Shown here in pieces: positions 1 through 4,245 of a DNA stretch of 9,212 bases (the first letter of the stretch is position 1; every line of letters begins with the position of its first letter). The notes under the pieces are model-generated. The model saw only the letters and a list, made by a program, of their open reading frames with translations, had not been told where the DNA came from and made no database searches. The stretch is from CAADGU01 sp964581605. Its GTDB lineage: Bacteria; Chloroflexota; Anaerolineae; Promineifilales; Promineifilaceae. The DNA is taken from positions 1-9,212 of the forward strand of contig CAZOPF010000160.1 of assembly GCA_964581605.1 (NCBI GenBank). Reading direction: 5' to 3'. The position numbers and the translations under genes were made by a program.

Positions 1-5
1 TTTCT

Positions 6-24
6 CAAGATTATGTTAATCTTG
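6..24. other. small perfect hairpin at the left edge
   Basis: CAAGATTA (6-13) and TAATCTTG (17-24) are perfect inverted arms around a 3-base loop. A T6 run follows only at about 39-44, too far away for a classical intrinsic terminator. It could end transcription of a gene lying left of the window or act as a regulatory palindrome for the mog gene. The sequence does not decide between these. Confidence 0.3.
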
Positions 25-63
25 TGAGCAGTTGACCCTTTTTTCAGGAAGCTCACTACTTAC

Positions 64-106
64 TGCTCACTGTTTACTGTTCACTGTTTACTATTTCACT
101 GTTTAC
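64..106. repeat. degenerate heptanucleotide repeat upstream of mog
   Basis: The spacer reads as consecutive 7-mers TGCTCAC, TGTTTAC, TGTTCAC, TGTTTAC, then an 8-mer TATTTCAC, then TGTTTAC. The same units in the same register recur at 3621-3662, and related 7-mers fill 4191-4245 and 7607-7641. The array runs almost up to the mog start codon, so this gene has no Shine-Dalgarno sequence in the usual place. Confidence 0.75.
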
Positions 107-114
107 TTATCTCT

Positions 115-612
115 ATGAACATCGGCATCCTCACCATCAGCGACCGGGGGGCGGCGGGGGAGTATGAAGACCGCAGCGGGCCGATCATTGCTGCCAAACT
201 GCGCGCCCATACCACCTGGCCCATCACCCATCAGGCCGTCATCCCCGATGATTTTGAGACAATCGTGGCTGTGCTCACCCGCTGGTGCGAGGAGGGGGTG
301 AACCTGCTGCTGACGACGGGCGGCACCGGCTTTGCGCCGCGTGATGTGACGCCGGAAGCGACCAAACGGGTGATTGAACGGGAGGCACCAGGCATTGTGG
401 AAGCACTGCGGGCGGAGAGTTTGCAGATCACCCGCCACGCCATGTTGTCGCGGGCGGTGGCGGGCATACGGGGACAGACGTTGATCATCAACCTGCCCGG
501 CAGCCCCAAAGCAGCGCGGGAAAACCTGGAAATACTCCTGCCCGTCCTGCCCCACGCCCTGGAACTGCTGACAGACGTGCCGGGCACGGAAAACAAGCAC
601 CGCTCGGTGTGA
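115..612 (+). CDS. mog: MogA/MoaB-family molybdenum cofactor biosynthesis protein
   Basis: A 165-residue cytoplasmic protein of the MoCF-binding fold. MogA-type members adenylylate molybdopterin before molybdenum insertion; MoaB proteins are close homologues with the same or a related role. Seen here: an N-terminal strand IGILTISDR (residues 3-11), the glycine-rich TTGGTG (67-72) followed by RDVTPEAT (76-83), and a C-terminal NLPGSPKAA (126-134). These are the family hallmarks. The length is typical of single-domain MogA/MoaB. The ATG at 115 is chosen because family members begin directly at the first strand. No Shine-Dalgarno is visible because a heptanucleotide repeat abuts the start. No other cofactor gene lies in the window, so MogA and MoaB cannot be separated by context. 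It is convergent with intI, whose stop lies about 50 bp away. Confidence 0.92.
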   Translation: MNIGILTISDRGAAGEYEDRSGPIIAAKLRAHTTWPITHQAVIPDDFETIVAVLTRWCEEGVNLLLTTGGTGFAPRDVTPEATKRVIEREAPGIVEALRAESLQITRHAMLSRAVAGIRGQTLIINLPGSPKAARENLEILLPVLPHALELLTDVPGTENKHRSV

Positions 613-613
613 G

Positions 614-652
614 TCTGGTGGATTCTCTGAAGTTGAATAATTTCAGGCCAGA
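614..652. terminator. weak two-step hairpin between convergent mog and intI
   Basis: TCTGG (614-618) can pair with CCAGA (648-652), and inside it CTGAA (627-631) with TTCAG (642-646). The position, between two gene ends that face each other, suits a bidirectional terminator. There is no U-tract on either side and the stems are short, so this is tentative. Confidence 0.25.
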
Positions 653-665
653 TTGAGCCAGAGTA

Positions 666-1631
666 TCAACCATACAATGGGCTGCGCACACCCAGCGGCC
701 CTTTTTGCAGGAAATGGGTATAAATCATCGTTGTCTTCACGTCTTTGTGTCCCAACAATTCCTGCACAGTGCGAGTATCATACCCGGCTTCCAGTAGATG
801 CATGGCAAAACTATGCCGAAATACATGGGGATTGACCCGTTTAGCGATGCCCGCTTTAGTAGCAGCCATTTTTACGGCGCGTTGTACAGTGCTTTCATGT
901 AAATGAAAATGATAGAGTGTATCGTGATCGGCACAAGGGTTTTCGGATAATGTTTTGGATGGGAAAACAAACTGCCAGACCCATTCCTGTTCGGCGTTAG
1001 CATATTTGCGGTCGAGGGCGTCAGGGAGGGGGGCACGGCCGTATCCCTTTTGTAAGTCAGTATGGTGCTGTTGTTGCACGGTTGCCAGATGCCTGTGTAA
1101 ATCAGGTACGACCCGCTCTGGCAGTGTTGTCGTGCGGTCCTTTTGCCCTTTGCCGTCACGCACGACAATCAGATGCTGCCCAAAATCAATATCCTGTACA
1201 CGCAATCCCAAACATTCATTCAGGCGCAGGCCGGCCCCATAAAGAATTTGCACAATCAACAAGACTTCACCCGATAAGTGTGATAGGACAGCCTGCACTT
1301 CTTCTCTGGTGAGGACAACCGGCAAACGTTCTGGTTTTTTGGCCCAGGTAACGTCTACCCAGGTAAGCGGTTTTTGCAGGACTTCATTGTAGAGAAACAG
1401 CAGGGCGCTGAGCGCCTGATTTTGGGTGGAGGCAGCCACATGTTGCTCCACCGCCAGATAAGCCAGAAAACCTTCCACCTCATCTTTACCCATTTCCGCC
1501 GGATGCCGTTTGTCGTGATAAAAAATGAACCGTTTTACCCAATGCACATAGGATTTTTCCGTCTCATAGGAATAATGCTTTAATCGCAGTACCTGTCGTA
1601 CCTGATCAAGTAATTTTGGTTTTTCTGCCAT
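666..1631 (-). CDS. intI: integron integrase (tyrosine recombinase IntI)
   Basis: A 321-residue site-specific recombinase that would insert and excise gene cassettes by attI x attC recombination. An N-terminal SAM-like DNA-binding domain (about 8-90) precedes the catalytic domain. The catalytic set is complete: R136 in GAGLRLNE, K161 in RDGKGQKDR, H269 and R272 in HVFRHSF, H295 in LLGHKDV, and Y304 in TMIYTHF. What separates it from XerC/D is the IntI-specific insertion between K161 and H269, seen as EWVWQFVFPS (216-225) and HLHESTVQRAVK (243-254), plus the ending GPLGVRSPL. The length suits the family. The ATG at 1631 is supported by AAGGAG (1640-1645) eight bases upstream. It is transcribed away from the attI/cassette side, the standard integron arrangement. 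It contains one ACGGCCGT octamer (1035-1042), suggesting long residence in this genome. Confidence 0.95.
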   Translation of the reverse strand: MAEKPKLLDQVRQVLRLKHYSYETEKSYVHWVKRFIFYHDKRHPAEMGKDEVEGFLAYLAVEQHVAASTQNQALSALLFLYNEVLQKPLTWVDVTWAKKPERLPVVLTREEVQAVLSHLSGEVLLIVQILYGAGLRLNECLGLRVQDIDFGQHLIVVRDGKGQKDRTTTLPERVVPDLHRHLATVQQQHHTDLQKGYGRAPLPDALDRKYANAEQEWVWQFVFPSKTLSENPCADHDTLYHFHLHESTVQRAVKMAATKAGIAKRVNPHVFRHSFAMHLLEAGYDTRTVQELLGHKDVKTTMIYTHFLQKGPLGVRSPLYG

Positions 1632-1664
1632 CTTCTTTTCTCCTTGTGGAGTTGCCGATTACCT

Positions 1665-1670
1665 TTTATA
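1665..1670 (-). promoter_or_regulatory. candidate -10 of the intI promoter (Pint)
   Basis: On the minus strand these bases read TATAAA. A start about 7 bases further on would give a short leader containing the AAGGAG ribosome site. No convincing -35 is visible at 16-18 bp. A nearby CTG-N8-CAG (on the + strand, about 1671-1684) is two bases too short for the E. coli-type LexA box, so no SOS control is claimed. Confidence 0.3.
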
Positions 1671-1790
1671 CTGTGAAATGTCAGAGCAAACTGTCACCAG
1701 TAAAAAAGAAGTTTATCATGCACTTTTGCCGGATAAAACCCCACTTTTCATGTTATGCCGCAGGTTTTGCAGGTATGTATCTCAAAATGA

Positions 1791-1846
1791 GGGGTTTACC
1801 CCGCAAAACACGCGGAGCAAGACGAATTTCGGGGGTTTACCCCGCA
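1791..1846. repeat. two direct copies of GGGGTTTACCCCGCA in the attI region
   Basis: Identical 15-mers lie at 1791-1805 and 1832-1846, spaced 41 bp start to start. Each has inverted arms GGGGT/ACCCC around TT. The right copy is nested in a larger imperfect palindrome, ACGAAT (1822-1827) against ATTCGT (1846-1851). They lie about 60 and 20 bp left of the crossover at 1866/1867, comparable to the integrase-binding direct repeats of attI1. They may therefore be IntI accessory sites or operators over the cassette promoter. Confidence 0.7.
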
Positions 1847-1855
1847 TTCGTGCAG

Positions 1856-1861
1856 TATAAT
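1856..1861 (+). promoter_or_regulatory. candidate cassette promoter -10 (Pc-like)
   Basis: A perfect TATAAT lies five bases left of the crossover point, in the intI-attI spacer and pointing into the cassette. A start point would fall at about 1868, just inside the cassette, giving a leader of about 35 bases before the ATG at 1903. A consensus -35 is missing at 17 bp (GGGTTT, 1833-1838); that position lies inside the right GGGGTTTACCCC repeat. Activity may therefore depend on, or be blocked by, a protein bound there. Confidence 0.5.
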
Positions 1862-1866
1862 AAGTG

Positions 1867-2775
1867 TTGGGCGCACTCTCTATATTCATCGCATGGTATG
1901 AAATGACGAAGCATTACATTGCCTATAACAAAGTTGAAGATTGGGGCGAGTATGGCTTAGGCGGCACGGAATTTCGCCACTACAGCGGACATCCCGAAAG
2001 CAAGTTACAAAAAATGATTGGGGAAACGGTATGGGTGATTTCAGGCGAGAGAACCACAGGAAAGACAGTTTACAAATTGTGTAGCGTCTACACCCCGACC
2101 CACTTAGAAAAAATTGACACAGGCGGATTCTGGGTAACTGGCAAAGGCCATGGCTTTATTCCGCACATAGAACTATCTGGGTTCTCTTGGCTTGCCGAAT
2201 TACTCAAAGAGCAAAGCAATTTTCGATATGGTCTAAATGAGATAAAAAGCCGAGACGTAATTCGCGGTCTTGAACAGATTAGAGACGGTCAAGTTGTAGA
2301 AATAAGCGAAGTTTCTTTCCCTGACGAAATAGGTCAGCCAGAAAAGCATATCGAGGGCGCAAAAAAGCAAGTAACAGTCAATGCTTACGAAAGAAATCCA
2401 AAAGCACGCGCGGCCTGCATTGCCAAGTATGGTTATAAATGCGCCGTGTGTGAGTTTGATTTTGAGAAGCACTATGGTGAGATAGGGTCAGGTTACATTC
2501 ATTTTCATCATTTAAAGCCTTTGGCGAGCGTAGGTGAGAAATACGAAGTTGACCCCATCGGAGATTTACGTCCAGTCTGTCCCAATTGTCACGCTATGCT
2601 TCACAAAAAAGAACCGCCCTATTCAATTGAAGAACTCCAAGTAATGCTACGAGTGAAGTTCTCAAATGCACAGCAGTAAACTAACCGTGCGCCCAACCCT
2701 GCATGCAGGCGGCGGGGCTACGCCCGGCTAATTCGGGCGAGTTGGAATGACCCGCCCCGCGCCTGATGCTGGCCG
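1867..2775 (+). mobile_element. integron gene cassette (HNH endonuclease cassette)
   Basis: A 909-bp cassette delimited by the two crossover points G1866/T1867 and G2775/T2776. Its first bases, with the preceding G, read GTTGGGCGCAC (1866-1876). This is the exact reverse complement of GTGCGCCCAAC (2687-2697), the R'' box at its own 3' end, so the circular form would have a perfectly paired R''/R'. It carries one ORF in the cassette orientation plus a 3' attC. The DNA is visibly AT-richer than its flanks and contains no ACGGCCGT octamer, in line with capture from another genome. No second cassette is found. Confidence 0.85.
1903..2679 (+). CDS. HNH endonuclease, McrA-like, cassette-encoded
   Basis: A 258-residue protein whose C-terminal third is a clear zinc-supported HNH nuclease. 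C180-x2-C183 is followed by FDFEKHYGEIG, then FHHLKPL with H202/H203, and DLRPVCPNCHAMLH with C226-x2-C229, N228, H230 and H234. This pattern is typical of McrA-like restriction endonucleases, some of which cut modified DNA. The N-terminal part (about 1-110, with GETVWVISGER and YKLCSVYTPTHLEK) is not recognised with confidence; a PUA/EVE-like modified-base reader is a guess. The ATG at 1903 is preferred. The in-frame GTG at 1864 overlaps the recombination core and lies upstream of the probable transcription start. No Shine-Dalgarno is visible. The stop lies 8 bp before the attC R'' box, the usual compact cassette layout. A role in phage or plasmid restriction is an inference. Confidence 0.9.
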   Translation: MTKHYIAYNKVEDWGEYGLGGTEFRHYSGHPESKLQKMIGETVWVISGERTTGKTVYKLCSVYTPTHLEKIDTGGFWVTGKGHGFIPHIELSGFSWLAELLKEQSNFRYGLNEIKSRDVIRGLEQIRDGQVVEISEVSFPDEIGQPEKHIEGAKKQVTVNAYERNPKARAACIAKYGYKCAVCEFDFEKHYGEIGSGYIHFHHLKPLASVGEKYEVDPIGDLRPVCPNCHAMLHKKEPPYSIEELQVMLRVKFSNAQQ

Positions 2776-2781
2776 TTCGGC
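2687..2781 (+). other. attC: attC recombination site of the cassette
   Basis: R'' is GCCCAAC (2691-2697, extended from 2687) and R' is GTTCGGC (2775-2781); they pair at 6 of 7 positions. Between them a 16-bp stem forms. The left arm GCAT (2701-2704), CAGGCG (2706-2711), CGGGGC (2713-2718) pairs with the uninterrupted right arm 2754-2769, leaving single bulged bases G2705 and G2712 on the '' arm. Short unpaired spacers CCT (2698-2700) and TGGCC (2770-2774) separate the stem from the R boxes. The apical part contains a 6-bp inner hairpin CGCCCG/CGGGCG (2721-2726/2734-2739). Bulges on one arm plus an unpaired central spacer are the features IntI uses to recognise a folded single strand. The 91-bp core is within the usual attC range. 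Confidence 0.85.
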
Positions 2782-2818
2782 AACCAGATAAACCGGCCAG
2801 TTGAAAGTGATTCCCCTG

Positions 2819-3031
2819 CTAAACGGCCGTGCCCCCAAACCCTCTACCCCCGTACCCGTCACCCTCTATATTCGCCCAATGAAAAGGAAAGGCGTTGCTC
2901 ATCGGGGGCACGGCCGTAACTCGTAAGGCGGTGGTCACGGCCGTTGGCGTAGGCGTGGGGTCAACGCTGGTACAGGCGGCCAGCAACAGGAAGAGAGAGA
3001 ACGTGAGGGTGAAAAGGATTAAGCGACTCAT
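2819..3031 (-). CDS. short putative lipoprotein, possibly truncated
   Basis: A 70-residue reading frame with a textbook lipoprotein leader: MSR, a hydrophobic core LILFTLTFSLFLLL (4-17), and the lipobox LAAC with the lipidated Cys at 20. A Thr/Pro-rich linker (TSVDPTPTPTAVTTA) of the kind common in Chloroflexota lipoproteins follows. The remaining 30 residues are Gly-rich and show no domain. The ATG at 3031 is chosen because it places the signal peptide at the N-terminus; no Shine-Dalgarno is seen. The protein is short for a lipoprotein. Just past the stop, the +1 frame reads smoothly (FNWPVYLVAERP) up to the attI right half, so this may be a frameshifted or integron-truncated remnant. Two ACGGCCGT octamers (2910-2917, 2937-2944) encode its Thr-Ala-Val triplets, and a third (2823-2830) encodes the final TAV. 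Confidence 0.55.
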   Translation of the reverse strand: MSRLILFTLTFSLFLLLAACTSVDPTPTPTAVTTALRVTAVPPMSNAFPFHWANIEGDGYGGRGFGGTAV

Positions 3032-3150
3032 GGCGAAATTGTATCGCCATTCACCCACCAGACCATGCTCCCGCCCTATGCCTGTCAGACGGCAACCGGA
3101 CAAAAACACAATCAGGCGACGGCAAATTCGGTGTACGGCCGTTTCGCCCC

Positions 3151-3579
3151 CTACTTGATCTCAAAACTATGGGTCAGGTTAGCCACACAGCGAATGGTGG
3201 CGGCGACGGAACAGTATTTTTCTTCTGACAGGGTGATGGCGCGTTCCACTTTTTCCGGGTCTAGCTCCTCCCCTTCCAGGATATAGTGCAGGTGAATGTC
3301 GGTGAACATGTAGGGTGGCTCGGCCAACTGTTTGCCATCCACCTGCACATACAGGTTCGTCAGCTTTTGCCGCTGCCGCCCCAAAATCAGCACCACATCA
3401 TGCGACGAACAGGAGGCCAGGCTCAACAGCAGCAGGTCAGACGGTTTGACCGCTTTCCACTCCTGCCATTCCGGGTCATCATCCGGCCATGAACCAGCCA
3501 TGATGACATGACCGAAGGAATCACGGCCGTAAAACAACTTGCTATCCGGCCCCGCCCATTTCAAAGCAACATTACTCAT
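3151..3579 (-). CDS. OsmC-family protein
   Basis: A 142-residue member of the OsmC/Ohr/YhfA superfamily, cytoplasmic thiol proteins of which the best-known reduce organic hydroperoxides. Seen here: KPSDLLLLSLASCSSHDVV (45-63) with the first conserved Cys at 57, and LSEEKYCSVAATIR (117-130) with the second at 123. These are the paired catalytic cysteines of the fold. An extra Cys131 is present. The length is normal. The start ATG at 3579 has GAGGGT five bases upstream. Subfamily placement is uncertain, so Ohr-type peroxidase activity is not asserted. It is followed downstream by the small lipoprotein frame and preceded, after a hairpin/heptad spacer, by the membrane protein gene. A shared operon is possible but not shown. 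Confidence 0.88.
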   Translation of the reverse strand: MSNVALKWAGPDSKLFYGRDSFGHVIMAGSWPDDDPEWQEWKAVKPSDLLLLSLASCSSHDVVLILGRQRQKLTNLYVQVDGKQLAEPPYMFTDIHLHYILEGEELDPEKVERAITLSEEKYCSVAATIRCVANLTHSFEIK

Positions 3580-3595
3580 CAGAAACCCTCAAATT

Positions 3596-3635
3596 AGTGA
3601 ACGGTGAACAATGAAAAGAGTGTTCACTGTTCACT
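3596..3635. other. imperfect hairpin between the membrane protein gene and the OsmC gene
   Basis: AGTGAACGGTGAACA (3596-3610) and TGTTCACTGTTCACT (3621-3635) form a 15-bp stem with one G-T wobble and a 10-base loop. It lies downstream of the unknown membrane protein gene and just before the OsmC ribosome site on the minus strand. It could attenuate or terminate transcription, or be a by-product of opposed heptad repeats. Confidence 0.5.
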
Positions 3636-3662
3636 GTTTACTGTTTACTGCTTACTTTTTAC
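3621..3662. repeat. heptanucleotide repeat array (6 units)
   Basis: Exact 7-bp units: TGTTCAC, TGTTCAC, TGTTTAC, TGTTTAC, TGCTTAC, TTTTTAC. The same unit family, in the same orientation, occurs upstream of mog (64-106). The array begins inside the 3596-3635 hairpin and ends ten bases before the stop codon of the membrane protein gene. Confidence 0.8.
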
Positions 3663-3672
3663 CACTCTCCCT

Positions 3673-4190
3673 TCAACCACACCCATCCACCGGCAGTGCC
3701 GCGCCGGAATCCGGGTCAACACATTGGCAAAAGGTTACGTTTTGGTTCTGGCCACCGCCTTCCCAGAGAAAATATGATACGCTGGTTTTGGCGCAAGAGG
3801 GTTGGCCGGGCAACGGGCTGCCCAACGGGCTGCCCAACGGCCGTGTCCACTCTACCCCTATCCCAGATGCCTCTTCTNNNNNNNNNNNNNNNNNNNNNNN
3901 NNNNNNNNNNNNNNNNNNNNNNNNNNNNNNNNNNNNNNNNNNNNNNNNNNNNNNNNNNNNNNNNNNNNNNNNNNNNNCAACGGGCTGCCCAACGGCCGTG
4001 TCCACTCTACCCCTATCCCAGATGCCTCTTCTTCCGTGACCATAAAAAAGCGTAAATGGTTGCGCGGATTGCCCCCCACCTCAATCTGCCCATTTGTCGC
4101 CAGCACAAAGGCAAACGTGGGAAAACACATCACCATCAGCCAGATGATGACAAAAAGCACATAGCCAAACCACCGCAGCCATTTTCTCAT
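3673..4190 (-). CDS. unknown membrane-anchored protein, split by the scaffold gap
   Basis: The function is not recognised. It starts at ATG 4190 with a positively charged tip (MRKWLR) and one long hydrophobic segment (about 8-31), so it is an exported or single-span membrane protein. The N run splits it, but the 55 bases on each side of the run are identical. Removing the gap and one copy (155 bp) brings both halves into one open frame of 120 residues ending at 3673. The merged protein continues with GQIEVGGNPRNHLRFFMVTE (34-53), a short GSPL repeat (about 68-75) from a 12-bp tandem repeat, and a tail with Cys81, Cys103, Cys105 and Cys119. No Shine-Dalgarno is seen. It starts 55 bp after the phosphorylase stop in the same direction, so co-transcription is plausible. 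Confidence 0.6.
3811..3846. repeat. 12-bp tandem repeat beside the gap
   Basis: CAACGGGCTGCC occurs at 3811-3822 and 3823-3834, with a partial third unit (CAACGG) at 3835-3840. On the minus strand it encodes the repeated Gly-Ser-Pro-Leu of the membrane protein. The right contig edge (3978) starts exactly at a unit boundary, so the true copy number may be wrong in the assembly. Confidence 0.8.
3823..4032. other. assembly gap (100 N) flanked by identical 55-bp ends
   Basis: The N run occupies 3878-3977, exactly 100 bases, the usual placeholder for a gap of unknown size. The 55 bases before it (3823-3877) and after it (3978-4032) are identical. A contig-end overlap of 55 equals a common assembler k-mer size, so these are most likely unmerged overlapping contig ends rather than a biological duplication. 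Confidence 0.85.
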
Positions 4191-4245
4191 CGTAAACGGA
4201 GAGCGGTGAGCGATCTACTGCTGACTGCTCACTGCCTGCTGCTAA
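4191..4245. repeat. heptad-repeat spacer filling the gap between two genes
   Basis: Read on the minus strand, the whole spacer between the phosphorylase stop and the next ATG divides into 7-mers: TTAGCAG, CAGGCAG, TGAGCAG, TCAGCAG, TAGATCG, CTCACCG, CTCTCCG, plus TTTACG. Units are degenerate but keep the period. Related arrays occur at 64-106, 3621-3662 and 7607-7641. Confidence 0.6.

Larger units (their letters stand above)
1787..1872 (+). other. attI: attI left part with crossover at G1866/T1867
   Basis: The integron attachment site next to intI. It is inferred from position (between the divergent intI and the cassette ORF), from a core site GTTGGGC (1866-1872) matching the consensus GTTRRRY, and from upstream direct repeats. 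Because one cassette is inserted, the right part of the original attI should now lie after the cassette, starting at T2776 (TTCGGCAACC). The empty site would then join G1866 to T2776. The left boundary at about 1787 is approximate. Confidence 0.7.

Noticed and set aside
64..106. CRISPR-like array
   Set aside because: The units are contiguous 7-mers with no unique spacers, and no cas gene is present.
103..600. Long minus-strand ORFs opposite mog
   Set aside because: They are antisense frames of a GC-rich gene whose + strand product has clear family motifs. The same applies to long antisense ORFs over the phosphorylase, ATP-grasp and transporter genes.
1671..1684. LexA-like box before intI
   Set aside because: It is CTG-N8-CAG, two bases short of the E. 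coli spacing, and the LexA motif of this lineage is unknown to me, so SOS control is not claimed.
1864..1902. GTG at 1864 as the start of the HNH gene (13 extra residues)
   Set aside because: It overlaps the recombination core, lies upstream of the expected transcription start, and the extra residues are not part of a domain.
2741..2750. GTTGGAATGA as the R' box of attC
   Set aside because: It fits GTTRRRY poorly (last base A) and lies inside the loop of the 16-bp stem. GTTCGGC at 2775 sits exactly outside the stem and unpaired spacer.
2776..3150. A second gene cassette after attC
   Set aside because: No RYYYAAC box complementary to TTCGGCAACC and no second attC-like fold was found, and the only ORF is on the opposite strand with host-type ACGGCCGT motifs.
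2895..3158. + strand ORF opposite the lipoprotein
   Set aside because: Arginine-rich translation with no domain, antisense to a frame with a clean lipobox signal peptide.
3611..4039. A + strand ORF starting MKRVFTVHCLLFTAYF that looks like a secreted protein
   Set aside because: The apparent signal peptide is a translation of the heptanucleotide repeat, the frame crosses the N gap, and it is antisense to the better-supported gene.
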